Source: [Eubacterium] yurii
GTDB taxonomy: Bacteria > Bacillota > Clostridia > Peptostreptococcales > Filifactoraceae
Length of the DNA stretch: 64,000 nucleotides
Assembly: GCA_900167215.1 (NCBI GenBank)
Contig: FUZS01000003.1
Coordinates: forward strand, 186,001-250,000
Direction: 5' to 3'
Under the pieces are notes generated by a model. It ran no database searches, was not told the origin of the DNA, and saw only the letters and a program-made list of their open reading frames with translations. Shown piece by piece: positions 8,662-17,839 of the stretch (position 1 is its first letter; each line of letters starts with the position of its first letter). Made by a program: the position numbers and the translations under genes.

Positions 8662-10479
8662 TTATTGATACTTAAAATATTCATATACAGCAAAAGCACT
8701 CTTTTTGTCAACAACTTTTTCTAATTCTTCGATACTTGCATTTTTTATATTACTTATTGATTTAAAATAAGAAAGCAACATTTTTTTTCTCTTATCACCA
8801 ATTCCTTTAATATTATCAAGTTTTGAAAAGCTCATTTTCTTATTTCTAAGTGATTTATGGTAATCAATTGCAAACCTATGAACTTCTTCTTGAATCGAAG
8901 AAATAAATCTATATAGTTTACTATACCTGTTTAACTCAAACAAATCCTCATCACTACACAGACCCATAGTAGTATGTCTGTCGTCTTTATACATTCCAAA
9001 AACTGGTGTACTAATTTTTTCTCTCTCAAAAAGTCGTCTAATAACGCCAACCTGACCTTTTCCCCCATCTAAAAGTATTAAATCCGGTAAATCTTCATGT
9101 TTAATCCTTCTACTTAATATCTCCTCCAATGAGCTGTAATCATCAGGTCCTTCAACTGTCTTTATTTTATATCTTCTATAAAGTTTAGGAACCTTTTTAC
9201 CGTCAACAAATACTACCTGACCACCTACACTATCCACTCCTTGAATATTTGATATATCGTATGATTCTATCTTATGAATTTCAGTTTTCAAAGACAAAAT
9301 CTCCCTTAATTCTTTCATTACTAATTCAACATTGTCTTTTTTATTCTTATCCACAGCTTCTTTTCTGGAGATTGTTTCTGCAGCATTCTTCTTTACAAGT
9401 TGAATCATATCTTTTTTATCCCCCTTAAGCGGGAGCTTTATTGTTACTTTACTTTCTTTTTTATTGCTTAAAAGCTGTGACAATACATCTAAATCTTCGA
9501 ACTCATGACTAACGTATATTTCTTTTGGAATATACGCTGAATTTATATAATATTGTTTGACAAATGATGATAATATTTCGCTTTCATCCTTATTTAAGTC
9601 AATATCAAATATAAAATTTTCAGTACCTACTACCTTTCCTCCTCTTACAAAAAAAATGAAAACACAAGAAATATCTTCTCCTTGCTCCACTGCCAAAAAA
9701 TCCTTGTCCATAAAACTGTTAGCGGAAACTATTTTTTGCTTCTCAAGCATTTCCTGCATACCATTTATTTTATCCCTATACATCATGGCTTTTTCATAAT
9801 CAAGTTTTTTTGAAGCATCATACATCTTTTGTCTCAAGGATTCAATAATGGTGTCGCTCTTAGATTCCAAAAAATTAATTACTTCTACTATGGTCTTATC
9901 ATATTCCTTCTTATCAACAGTGCCAAGGCAAGGACCATCACATATATTAATATAGTAACTTAGACAAGGCCTTTCTTTTTTTTCTATTGATTTTTGTATA
10001 TTTCTACTACAGGTTCTAAGCTTAAAAGTGCTATGAATGAGCTCAATTATATCATTTACTATAAAGGCATTTGAATAAGGTCCAAAATATTTCGCTCCAT
10101 CCTTTTCGATTTTTCTTGTTTTTAAAACTCTCGGATAATCTTCATTTATTGTAATTTTTATATACGGATAAGTTTTATCATCTCTAAGTAAAATATTGTA
10201 AGTAGGCTTATATTCTTTTATCAAGTTGTTTTCAAGTATCAAAGCTTCCATCTCAGAATCTGTAACAATATATTCAAACTCTTCTATATGAGAAACCATA
10301 GCCTTAACTTTTTCCTGCATATTACTTTGAGACTGAAAATATTGTCTAACTCTATTTCTCAAAGAAACAGCTTTTCCTACATATATAATTTCATTATTTT
10401 TATTTTTCATCAAGTACACACCGCTGCTATTAGGCAACTTTGATACAAGAGATTTTATTTTTTCAGTAATATCAATCAC
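8662..10479 (-). CDS. uvrC: Excinuclease ABC subunit C
   Basis: A 605-residue nucleotide-excision repair endonuclease. It has an N-terminal GIY-YIG domain (GVYLMKNKNNEIIYVGKA), a central UVR motif for contact with UvrB (KKLDYEKAMMYRDKI), the RNase H-like 3' domain (DLILLDGGKGQV, RHTTMGL) and a C-terminal helix-hairpin-helix region (LDNIKGIGDKRKKMLLSYF). The start codon appears to be GTG 10479, 20 bases after the lipid kinase stop, with only a weak AGAAAG site, which suggests coupling. uvrB is 46 kb away in this window; uvrA is not present. Confidence 0.96.
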   Translation of the reverse strand: MIDITEKIKSLVSKLPNSSGVYLMKNKNNEIIYVGKAVSLRNRVRQYFQSQSNMQEKVKAMVSHIEEFEYIVTDSEMEALILENNLIKEYKPTYNILLRDDKTYPYIKITINEDYPRVLKTRKIEKDGAKYFGPYSNAFIVNDIIELIHSTFKLRTCSRNIQKSIEKKERPCLSYYINICDGPCLGTVDKKEYDKTIVEVINFLESKSDTIIESLRQKMYDASKKLDYEKAMMYRDKINGMQEMLEKQKIVSANSFMDKDFLAVEQGEDISCVFIFFVRGGKVVGTENFIFDIDLNKDESEILSSFVKQYYINSAYIPKEIYVSHEFEDLDVLSQLLSNKKESKVTIKLPLKGDKKDMIQLVKKNAAETISRKEAVDKNKKDNVELVMKELREILSLKTEIHKIESYDISNIQGVDSVGGQVVFVDGKKVPKLYRRYKIKTVEGPDDYSSLEEILSRRIKHEDLPDLILLDGGKGQVGVIRRLFEREKISTPVFGMYKDDRHTTMGLCSDEDLFELNRYSKLYRFISSIQEEVHRFAIDYHKSLRNKKMSFSKLDNIKGIGDKRKKMLLSYFKSISNIKNASIEELEKVVDKKSAFAVYEYFKYQ

Positions 10480-10499
10480 ACTTTCTAAAATGCTTAAAT

Positions 10500-11402
10500 C
10501 TAACCAACTATTACATTTAAAGCTTCACGCTTTACAGAAACCTTAAGTGGCAGACAAGGTCCCTTTTCTCCATCCAAACTGACAGCAAGATTTCTATTAT
10601 CTGAATCTATCTCAAAGGTAGATGCTTTTTCAACTCGTATAAAATTATTTTTTGTAAAGTCTTCTCCTCTTGCTACTTGAACAAGTAAATTTGCAATATC
10701 AATAGGATTTTGTACTTCTTTTACGATTATTATCTCAAACAAACCATCTTTTAAATCTACCTGATCATCTAAAATTCCTGTCATACTTCCAACATTATTA
10801 CCGTTTAAAGCTAATACCATATATGCAGTTTCTTCAATTACTTTACTTTCTGTCTTTATAACAAAATTATCCGCTTTTATATTTGAAAGTTTAGTTATTC
10901 CTTGCAAATAATAGGCAAGGGGTCCTAACCATTCCTTTAAATCAGAATTGGTTTCAAATGATGTCTCAGCGAATATGCCTACTGCTAATGAAGAAAGAAA
11001 AATCTGACCTGTATCTAAACATCCAATATCAACAGTCGATGTTTTTTGTTTGGAAATCTGCTCTATAGCTTTATATAAAGCTGGTTGCATATTTATATTT
11101 GAAGCAAAGTTGTTACAAGTCCCAGAGCCAATTACAGCATAGGGCTTTTTTATGCCATTGCCTAAAATTTTTGAAGCTATGGTTGAAATACTTCCATCTC
11201 CTCCGGAACCTATTATAAAATCATAATCCAATGACAACATCAAATCGCTAATCTTATCATATACATTATTATCAAGTCTTAAAACTGTAAGTATAATATT
11301 ATTTTTCATAAATTTATTTACTATTTCACTTAGTTCATCTGCAACTTCTCTATTTCCCGACATTGGATTATAAATAAACAGTGCTTTTTTATAGTCAAGC
11401 AT
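10500..11402 (-). CDS. Diacylglycerol/lipid kinase family protein (YegS/BmrU-like)
   Basis: A 300-residue kinase of the DAGK catalytic family. The nucleotide loop GSGGDGSIST replaces the usual GGDGT with GGDGS, a conservative change. SGTCNNFASNI and the C-terminal SLDGEKGPCLPLKVSV are family features. Members phosphorylate diacylglycerol or related lipids; in Gram-positives DgkB recycles diacylglycerol from lipoteichoic acid synthesis. AAGGAGG precedes ATG 11402. It lies between mazF and uvrC on the same strand. The exact lipid is not determinable. Confidence 0.85.
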   Translation of the reverse strand: MLDYKKALFIYNPMSGNREVADELSEIVNKFMKNNIILTVLRLDNNVYDKISDLMLSLDYDFIIGSGGDGSISTIASKILGNGIKKPYAVIGSGTCNNFASNINMQPALYKAIEQISKQKTSTVDIGCLDTGQIFLSSLAVGIFAETSFETNSDLKEWLGPLAYYLQGITKLSNIKADNFVIKTESKVIEETAYMVLALNGNNVGSMTGILDDQVDLKDGLFEIIIVKEVQNPIDIANLLVQVARGEDFTKNNFIRVEKASTFEIDSDNRNLAVSLDGEKGPCLPLKVSVKREALNVIVG

Positions 11403-11521
11403 TGAAAACCTCCTTAATATTAGTTTGTTATCTTAAATTTATGAAAAAAATCTAAAATTTGGACTGATGTTATTTATATGTAATAATTTTATCTACTGAA
11501 ACTATTATGTAAGTAACATTT

Positions 11522-11875
11522 CTAATTTAATGCCAAACTAATCTTTAAAGCGTTGTCTATTTTATCAATTATATATTCATCTACAGAACCTAAGAACTCT
11601 CTTAATCTCACCTTATCTATTGTTCTGATTTGCTCCATTAACATAACTGAATCTTTTTCCAAACCAAATTGTTTAGCTTTTATTTCAATATGAGTAGGTA
11701 ATTTTGCTTTATTCAACTTAGATGTTATAGGTGCTACAATAGTAGTGGGAGAAAATTTATTTCCTATGTCATTTTGAACTATTACAACAGGTCTTATACC
11801 GCCTTGCTCAGATCCTTGCCCCTGAGCCAAATCTGCATAGAAAATATCTCCTCTTTTTATAACCTTGTTATCCAT
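11522..11875 (-). CDS. MazF/EndoA-type mRNA interferase toxin
   Basis: A 117-residue PemK/MazF endoribonuclease with family residues intact: RGDIFYADL, the catalytic-region [12 protein letters not shown] arginine, TIVAPITSK threonine, and the C-terminal [17 protein letters not shown]. Length and sequence match NdoA (YdcE) of Bacillus, which cuts single-stranded RNA at UACAU. In Bacillus and many clostridia the order is alr, antitoxin, toxin. Here the alr stop is only 35 bases upstream and that gap cannot encode an antitoxin. GGAAGGAGG precedes ATG 11875. Toxin identity is strong. Confidence 0.93.
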   Translation of the reverse strand: MDNKVIKRGDIFYADLAQGQGSEQGGIRPVVIVQNDIGNKFSPTTIVAPITSKLNKAKLPTHIEIKAKQFGLEKDSVMLMEQIRTIDKVRLREFLGSVDEYIIDKIDNALKISLALN

Positions 11876-11910
11876 GTAGCATCCTCCTTCCTTAAAAATT
11901 CAACACTTCA

Positions 11911-13026
11911 TCAAATTTCATACTCACGTTTTACTCTTTTATTTATTCCACATACTATCTCATAAATTATCGTATCTGCAAGTTTTGCAATATTATAACC
12001 GCTTTTATTGTCGTACCCGAAGATATATACCTTTGTTCCAATGTCAGCTTTTTCAGGTAGCTTTATCATCATTTGATCCATACAGATATTTCCTACCGAA
12101 ATACCCTTTTCCCCATTATCTAAAACAAGTTCAAAATTTTTACAAGACAAAGATCTACTTATACCGTCAGCATATCCTATAGGAATAGTTGCAATCCATT
12201 CATCATTTTCAAGGGTATATTTACCATTATAACTTACCTTGCAACCTTTTTTCAGCAATTTAATATTTGAAATTAAACTCTCCAATTTCATAGCAGGCTT
12301 TAAATCTAATTCTTCATTTTTTATATCATTATAAGAATATCCATACATACCTATACCAAGTCTTATCATATCAAGGTCATACTCTTTTTTTTCAGATGCC
12401 GCAGAGTTTGACATATGTTTTATCCCTAAATCTATATTTTCATCTTCTATTTCTCTACACATCATTTGAAATAATTCATATTGTATTTTATTAATTTCAT
12501 TTTTTGTTTCTTCAGCATTAGAAAAATGAGAAAAACACCCTACTATTCTTATATTACTTAAACTATTTACTTTTTTTACTTCTTTAACATAATCCTCTTG
12601 AGATAGAAATCCTATCCTTGACATACCGGTATCTAATTTTATATGCACTTTTGCAATTAAATTATTTTTTTTTGCAATTTCATTTATTGTAGAAGCAATT
12701 AGAAAATTATATACAGTAAACTCTACATCCCTTCTTATCAAATTTTCTACTTCATTATCAAATACATATCCCAATATCAATATTGGTTTGGTTATTTGAG
12801 AATCTCTGAGTTCAACTGCTTCGTCTCCAGTAGATACAGCAAAATAATCTACATACCTTTCAATAAACTTTGACACTTCAACGCTTCCATGTCCATAAGC
12901 GTCAGCCTTTACTACTGCACAAATCTTTAATTTTTTACTTTTACATTTTCTAAATTCATTTATATTATGTAATATATTACTTAATGAGATGCGTGCCACT
13001 GCCCTATTAGACGATATATGCATCAT
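11911..13026 (-). CDS. alr: Alanine racemase
   Basis: A 371-residue fold-type III PLP enzyme that makes D-alanine for peptidoglycan. The PLP lysine is in VVKADAYGHG, the substrate region NICMDQMMI and GVGMYGY-like IRLGIGMYGY are present, and the C terminus is complete (EIVCGINKRVKREY). Two consecutive ATG codons occur at the start (13026 and 13023). The alr-mazF order matches the Bacillus alr-ndoA locus except for the missing antitoxin. Confidence 0.95.
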   Translation of the reverse strand: MMHISSNRAVARISLSNILHNINEFRKCKSKKLKICAVVKADAYGHGSVEVSKFIERYVDYFAVSTGDEAVELRDSQITKPILILGYVFDNEVENLIRRDVEFTVYNFLIASTINEIAKKNNLIAKVHIKLDTGMSRIGFLSQEDYVKEVKKVNSLSNIRIVGCFSHFSNAEETKNEINKIQYELFQMMCREIEDENIDLGIKHMSNSAASEKKEYDLDMIRLGIGMYGYSYNDIKNEELDLKPAMKLESLISNIKLLKKGCKVSYNGKYTLENDEWIATIPIGYADGISRSLSCKNFELVLDNGEKGISVGNICMDQMMIKLPEKADIGTKVYIFGYDNKSGYNIAKLADTIIYEIVCGINKRVKREYEI

Positions 13027-13120
13027 TTACTCACTTTCTGTTATCCAACCAATTATAAATTAATTTTCTTTAAAAATCCTTATATTAAACTCGTAGATAA
13101 GATAAAGTTAAAAATTTTAT

Positions 13121-13192
13121 TATACTGATGAGCATATTATTATATTGATGAGCATATAGAAGTTCAAAATAACTTTATTCAAGCATATGCTC
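13121..13192. repeat. Tandem 12-mer with a matching inverted copy at a gene end
   Basis: TGATGAGCATAT occurs twice on the plus strand (about 13126-13137 and 13146-13157). Its exact complement ATATGCTCATCA at about 13175-13188 is the last codons of the coiled-coil gene. On the minus-strand transcript the gene end could therefore pair with either downstream copy, giving two alternative 12-bp hairpins. Confidence 0.65.
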
Positions 13193-13786
13193 ATCAAATC
13201 TTTCAGTTTCCTTCCCACCCATAAAACCATGTATGAATGAATAAGTAGAATTAATTCTACTTTGAAGTCTATCTCTTAATATTCTCTTATCTTCAAGCTC
13301 TTTTCTCATGAGTTCTATCTCATCAAGAAGTGGATATAATTTTTTTTCATCATTATTAATTATATCATAAGATTCATTTAATGTCTTTTTTAATAGTTCA
13401 AGATTTTCTTTTTCTTTGTTTACCAATATTTCCTGAATTTGTATCTCTTTTTTTTCAATTTCCTCATTTATTTCAAGCATTCTTTCTTTGACATTGTCCA
13501 TTTCTTTTTCAGCAGATTTGTTTCCTGAATTAATTTGACCTGAAAGATAGAGTACTTTAGGTGCAATCTTAGCCTTTTCTTTATGGAGATTATTTACTTC
13601 GAGTACTTGTTTTCTTTCTTCCATTATTAATTTTTTTATATTTTCTATAGATGTTTTAATATCCTCACTTGAAATATATTTCATGAGATCATTAAAAGGC
13701 TGATATTCGGTCAACATCGGTACTATCCTTTTTTCTATAATCTCTTCAAATGCTTTTTCGCTTTGATTTTTTGACTGTTTAAACAC
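13175..13786 (-). CDS. Hypothetical coiled-coil protein
   Basis: A 203-residue soluble protein that I do not recognise. It is rich in Glu and Lys and dominated by heptad-like helices: about residues 55-130 (KEKAKIAPKVLYLSGQI, KEMDNVKERMLEINEEI) and 135-185 (LLKKTLNESYDI, DEIELMRKELEDKRILRDRL). No signal peptide, membrane segment or catalytic motif is visible. AAAGGAAT precedes the ATG at 13786. A good sigma-A promoter lies 80-107 bases upstream. It stands before alr on the same strand, 148 bases away, so it might share a transcript with alr and mazF. Confidence 0.75.
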   Translation of the reverse strand: MFKQSKNQSEKAFEEIIEKRIVPMLTEYQPFNDLMKYISSEDIKTSIENIKKLIMEERKQVLEVNNLHKEKAKIAPKVLYLSGQINSGNKSAEKEMDNVKERMLEINEEIEKKEIQIQEILVNKEKENLELLKKTLNESYDIINNDEKKLYPLLDEIELMRKELEDKRILRDRLQSRINSTYSFIHGFMGGKETERFDEHMLE

Positions 13787-13864
13787 TAAATATTCCTTTC
13801 AATAGCAATAAAATCATTAAACTATTTACAAAATTATATCTTAATAACTTTATTGCTTGGTTAA

Positions 13865-13893
13865 ATTATATATAAAGTCAAAGTTTTTTTCAA
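13865..13893 (-). promoter_or_regulatory. Sigma-A promoter for the coiled-coil gene (possibly also alr)
   Basis: Read on the minus strand: TTGAAA (13893-13888), a 17-base spacer, and TATAAT (13870-13865). It gives a leader of about 70 bases before ATG 13786. Confidence 0.7.
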
Positions 13894-14044
13894 TACAATT
13901 CTTCAATTTAAGATAATTTTTTAAAATTTATAGCTTTTAAAAACAATTTTAATACAGTATTAAAATAGTATTATCTAAGAATATCGTAACTATTCTAAAT
14001 TTTTTTTACTAAAGTAATAAAATATATTTAATTTTTTACATTTA

Positions 14045-14053
14045 TGTTATAAT
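14045..14053 (+). promoter_or_regulatory. Extended -10 promoter for cinA operon
   Basis: TGTTATAAT matches an extended -10 (TGnTATAAT). The -35 region is AT-rich without a consensus hexamer. The cinA start is 73 bases downstream. Confidence 0.5.
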
Positions 14054-14126
14054 ACTGATAAGTTATATTTAAGTAAACTGTCATAAAATAATACGTGATT
14101 TCAGGATATAATTATTTGGAGGATTT

Positions 14127-15377
14127 ATGGTAGCACACATAATTTCAGTCGGTACTGAATTATTGCTTGGAGAAGTGGTAAATACAAACGCAACTTTTAT
14201 TGCAAATGAACTTAAAAACATTGGTATCTCTGTCTATCATATTAATACATTAGGAGATAATGAAAGTAGACTAACAGAAGAGTTAAAATTTGCATACAAA
14301 TATAGTGATATAATAATTACTACAGGTGGCTTAGGACCTACTAAAGATGATCTTACAAAAGAAACAATTGCAAAATTTTTGAATCTTGATATGATACTTA
14401 TAGACGAAGAAGTTGAAAAATTAAAAATATGGTTTAAAGATAGAATGCAAGAACTTAATCATGGCAATTTAAGTCAAGCATACTTTCCTAAAGGCAGTTT
14501 TATTATAGATAACTTTAACGGAACTGCAAGTGGGTGTATAATAGAACATAAAGGAAAAATTATAATAATACTTCCAGGACCTCCACGAGAAATGAAGCCT
14601 ATGATGATAAATACTGTCGTCCCTTATCTTCAAAAATTTTCTTCCATGTATTTTGCTCATAAGACCATAAACGTAATAGGTATAGGTGAGTCAAAAATGG
14701 AAGAAAAAGTACTACCCTTAATAGATAATCAGAGTAATCCTACAATAGCACCATATTTTAAGGATAAGGGATTGACACTTAGAGTTATGTCTTATGCTTC
14801 TTCAAAAAAAGAGGCTGAAAACTTATTAACGCCTACAATATCTAAAATTAAAGAATTCTTGTCTGATGATTTTTATGCAATAGGTGATGATGTGTCTATA
14901 GAGGATAGTATATGCAAATATCTTATGGATAATAACTTAAGCATTTCAACTGCTGAGTCTTGCACCGGTGGTATGCTATCATCACGAATAATAAACATAT
15001 CTGGAATAAGCAAAAGCTATAAACAGGGATATATTACTTACTCCAATGAATCTAAAATTAATATTTTGGGTGTAAGTAGAGAAATTTTAGAAAAGTATGG
15101 TGCTGTTTCAGAGCAAACTGCTATGGAAATGGCAAAAGGTGCAGCGCTTAGCTCAAATGCTGATATAGCAATCTCCACTACAGGTGTTGCAGGGCCTGAT
15201 GGCGGCACTGATGAAAAACCTGTAGGATTAGTCTATATTGGGTTGTTTATAAAAGGTAACACCTATGTAAAAAAGGTAAATTTAAGAGGCGACAGACAAA
15301 GAGTAAGAGCATTTGCTACAAGTCATGCTCTTGATTTCTTAAGGAGAACTCTTAAAGTACCTGTGTATGAATTTTAA
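14127..15377 (+). CDS. cinA: CinA family protein (competence/damage-inducible protein A)
   Basis: A 416-residue two-domain protein. The N-terminal half is a molybdopterin-binding-like (COG1058) domain (ISVGTELLLGEVVNTNA, TTGGLGPTKDDLTKE, LPGPPREMKPM), linked in homologues to ADP-ribose pyrophosphatase activity. The C-terminal half is the CinA amidase domain (STAESCTGGMLSSRI, TTGVAGPDGGTDEKPVG), the nicotinamide mononucleotide deamidase of NAD salvage. TTGGAGG precedes ATG 14127. It is followed after 45 bases by cdaA, and together they form a run with cdaR and lepB. Confidence 0.94.
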   Translation: MVAHIISVGTELLLGEVVNTNATFIANELKNIGISVYHINTLGDNESRLTEELKFAYKYSDIIITTGGLGPTKDDLTKETIAKFLNLDMILIDEEVEKLKIWFKDRMQELNHGNLSQAYFPKGSFIIDNFNGTASGCIIEHKGKIIIILPGPPREMKPMMINTVVPYLQKFSSMYFAHKTINVIGIGESKMEEKVLPLIDNQSNPTIAPYFKDKGLTLRVMSYASSKKEAENLLTPTISKIKEFLSDDFYAIGDDVSIEDSICKYLMDNNLSISTAESCTGGMLSSRIINISGISKSYKQGYITYSNESKINILGVSREILEKYGAVSEQTAMEMAKGAALSSNADIAISTTGVAGPDGGTDEKPVGLVYIGLFIKGNTYVKKVNLRGDRQRVRAFATSHALDFLRRTLKVPVYEF

Positions 15378-15422
15378 TATTTTATAATTATGAAGTAAAA
15401 AATTTTTAGGAAGGAGAAAGAT

Positions 15423-16253
15423 GTGCTTTCCGATTTTGTATATCCACTAATTGATTTGGTTACACATATAAAAATAACAGATATTATAGATATACTCATC
15501 ATAGCTTATTTAACATATAAACTTTATGAACTTATGAAAGAAACAAGAGCTGAACAGCTTGTAAAAGGAATTTTCATAATTTTCATAGCACTTAGAATAT
15601 CTGAAATACTTAATTTACGTACCTTCCATTGGATACTCAGTAATACCATGACGGTTGGACTAATGGCTATAATTGTAGTTTTTCAACCTGAACTTAGAAG
15701 AATACTTGAGCAACTTGGTAGAACGAATATAATAAGCAGAACTAATTCAATTTCAAAAGAAAGTGATACTATAAATGAGGTAGTTCAAGCATCCTTATCC
15801 TTATCAAGACAAAAAATAGGAGCTTTGATAGTATTTGAAAGAAAAACAGGTATAAATGAAATTATTCAAACAGGTACTAACTTAAATGCAGATGTATCAA
15901 GAGAGTTGTTGATTAATATTTTTATACCAAATACACCTCTACATGACGGAGCTGTAGTTATAAGAAGAAATTATATAAAAGCTGCAGCATGTTTTTTACC
16001 TCTCACTGAAAATAAAAATCTCAATAAAGAATTAGGTACAAGACATAGAGCTGCTTTGGGAATAACCGAAAAATCTGATAGTTTGTCTCTTGTCGTATCA
16101 GAGGAGACAGGAAATATTTCCATTGCTATTAATGGGAAGTTATATAGAGACCTCAATGAAGAAAGACTTAGAAACATGTTATCAATAAATCTTATTAGCG
16201 AAAAAACTAAAACTGACCCTGTTGAAGGGGGTACGAACGATGAAAACGAGTAA
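15423..16253 (+). CDS. cdaA: Diadenylate cyclase CdaA
   Basis: A 276-residue membrane enzyme that makes c-di-AMP from two ATP. Three hydrophobic segments occupy the first 95 residues, followed by the DAC domain with the catalytic DGA motif (LHDGAVVIRRNYI) and the RHR motif (GTRHRAALGI). The start is GTG 15423; an ATG two bases earlier is out of frame and soon stopped. AGGAAGGAG lies at 15409-15417. It overlaps cdaR by 14 bases. In many Firmicutes glmM follows cdaAR; here lepB follows instead. Confidence 0.95.
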   Translation: MLSDFVYPLIDLVTHIKITDIIDILIIAYLTYKLYELMKETRAEQLVKGIFIIFIALRISEILNLRTFHWILSNTMTVGLMAIIVVFQPELRRILEQLGRTNIISRTNSISKESDTINEVVQASLSLSRQKIGALIVFERKTGINEIIQTGTNLNADVSRELLINIFIPNTPLHDGAVVIRRNYIKAAACFLPLTENKNLNKELGTRHRAALGITEKSDSLSLVVSEETGNISIAINGKLYRDLNEERLRNMLSINLISEKTKTDPVEGGTNDENE

Positions 16254-17178
16254 TAGTTCAAATTTTAAAATTAAAGTTGCATGTTTGATAATAGCTTTTC
16301 TTGTTTGGGTTTATGTTATGATTGACATAGATCCTGTAGATACAAGAGACTTAACATCTGTTGAAGTTAAGATAAGTAATATAACAGAGCTTAATAATCA
16401 TAATCTTATATTATCCCCTAATCAAAAGCTTGAAGCATCTGTAAAATTGAAAGGAAGGCGTTCAATTATTGCAAAAAAAATTAAAGAAGGTGTTATTCTT
16501 CAGACTACAATTGAAAATGCAACAATAGGTGAAAATGTGTCTAAAATATCTATAAACTCTGAAAATCCAGATATAACTTACACAATCACACCCTCATCAT
16601 TAAACTTAAATATTGAAGAAAATATAAGTAAAAGTGAAAAAATACAAGTTTATTCAATAGGACATTTAGCCGAAAATACAGTTATAGACTCATTGAAACT
16701 TTCAAAAGACTCTGTTACAATCTCCGGTCCTAAATCTCTTATTGATAAAATTGTAAGAGTTGAAGCTCAGATAGACCTGGAAAACAGTAAAGAAACCTTA
16801 TCTAAGTGGGTTAAATTAAAATTTTTGGATATAAATGGTAATGAAGTAAGTGGAGTTTTCTCGGATTTTTCAGATATTTTGGTTACAGTATCTGTAAAAA
16901 AAGAAAAATCAATACCAATATATGCTGACATACTAAATGATAAATCTAATTACAATATGAGTCTTTTAAATTTGTCAGTTTCTCCACAGGAGATTAAAGT
17001 AACTGGTAATGAGGTCGATTTAGAAAATATAGAAAAAATTTCTACAAAACCTATAAGCTTAACAAAATTATTACAGGATGGGACCATTAAAGTTGAGCCC
17101 CATTTACCTAAAAACATTCAAAGTAATGTAAAAGCCGTTACTGTTTCAGTTGAAGTGCTTGCTCATAAAAATAATTAG
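16240..17178 (+). CDS. cdaR: CdaA regulator CdaR (YbbR-domain protein)
   Basis: A 312-residue protein with one N-terminal membrane anchor (KVACLIIAFLVWVYVMIDID) and an extracytoplasmic part made of repeated YbbR domains (for example VEVKISNITELNNHNLIL, VSPQEIKVTGNEVDLENIEK). CdaR binds CdaA and modulates c-di-AMP synthesis. ATG 16240 is chosen because AAGGGGG at 16226-16231 precedes it; it overlaps the end of cdaA, showing coupling. Confidence 0.93.
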   Translation: MKTSNSSNFKIKVACLIIAFLVWVYVMIDIDPVDTRDLTSVEVKISNITELNNHNLILSPNQKLEASVKLKGRRSIIAKKIKEGVILQTTIENATIGENVSKISINSENPDITYTITPSSLNLNIEENISKSEKIQVYSIGHLAENTVIDSLKLSKDSVTISGPKSLIDKIVRVEAQIDLENSKETLSKWVKLKFLDINGNEVSGVFSDFSDILVTVSVKKEKSIPIYADILNDKSNYNMSLLNLSVSPQEIKVTGNEVDLENIEKISTKPISLTKLLQDGTIKVEPHLPKNIQSNVKAVTVSVEVLAHKNN

Positions 17179-17245
17179 ATTTATAACAAAACATTTTTTA
17201 TCATAAGAATTTATTTATCTAAATAAAAAATTTCGAGGAGAAAAT

Positions 17246-17779
17246 ATGAAAGAGAATATTAAAAAGGAAATTATGGAATGGATAAAATCTATTCTTTTTG
17301 CAGTTGTAGTAGCTTTTATTATAACTATCTTCATAAGTCCTACTGTTGTAAAAGGTGAGTCTATGTATCCTACTTTACAAAATAACAACTATATTATACT
17401 TAATAAAACAGCTTATTGGTTTTCTACTCCTAAAAGAGGAGATATAGTCGTTTTTAAGTCTCATATTAAAGATGAGAAAGGAAAGGATAAAGATCTCGTA
17501 AAAAGAGTAATAGGACTTCCAGGAGATCATATAGAAATAAAATATGGCAATGTTTATGTAAATGAAGAGCTACAAAATGAAACTTATATCAATGGTGATT
17601 ACACTGATGGAAGTATCGATTTGATAGTTCCTGAAGGTAAAATCTTCGCTATGGGAGATAACAGACCTAACTCCTATGATTCAAGAGCCGATGAAATAGG
17701 CACTATTGATATAAGTAATGAGATTATAGGCAAGGCGTTGATTAGACTATACCCTTTTAATGAGATTAATTTTTTTTAA
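17246..17779 (+). CDS. lepB: Signal peptidase I
   Basis: A 177-residue type I signal peptidase of the short Gram-positive form. It has a single N-terminal membrane segment, the catalytic serine in KGESMYPTL, the general-base lysine in LVKRVIGLPGD, and the box E motif GDNRPNSYDSR. It removes signal peptides from secreted proteins such as the adhesin at 39-45 kb. CGAGGAG precedes ATG 17246; a 67-base gap separates it from cdaR. Confidence 0.95.
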   Translation: MKENIKKEIMEWIKSILFAVVVAFIITIFISPTVVKGESMYPTLQNNNYIILNKTAYWFSTPKRGDIVVFKSHIKDEKGKDKDLVKRVIGLPGDHIEIKYGNVYVNEELQNETYINGDYTDGSIDLIVPEGKIFAMGDNRPNSYDSRADEIGTIDISNEIIGKALIRLYPFNEINFF

Positions 17780-17784
17780 AAGAG

Positions 17785-17831
17785 AAAAATCTCCTTATCC
17801 AATAGTTTACCTAAAGATAAGGAGATTTTTT
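17785..17831. terminator. Bidirectional terminator between lepB and ackA
   Basis: A perfect 15-bp inverted repeat, AAAAATCTCCTTATC / GATAAGGAGATTTTT, has a 16-base loop and lies between convergent genes. Confidence 0.92.
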
Positions 17832-17839
17832 ATATTCTA

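Larger units (their letters stand above)
13787..14126. other. Divergent promoter region, no gene
   Basis: A 340-base AT-rich interval between the divergent coiled-coil gene and cinA. It holds the minus-strand promoter at 13865-13893 and an extended -10 for cinA at 14045-14053. No short reading frame with a ribosome binding site and no riboswitch motif was seen. Confidence 0.6.

Noticed and set aside
13121-13192. Start of a CRISPR array
   Set aside because: Only two direct copies of a 12-mer without regular spacers; the third copy is inverted and coding.
15421-15423. ATG as start of cdaA
   Set aside because: It is out of frame with the cyclase and reaches a stop within ten codons; GTG 15423 gives the full protein.
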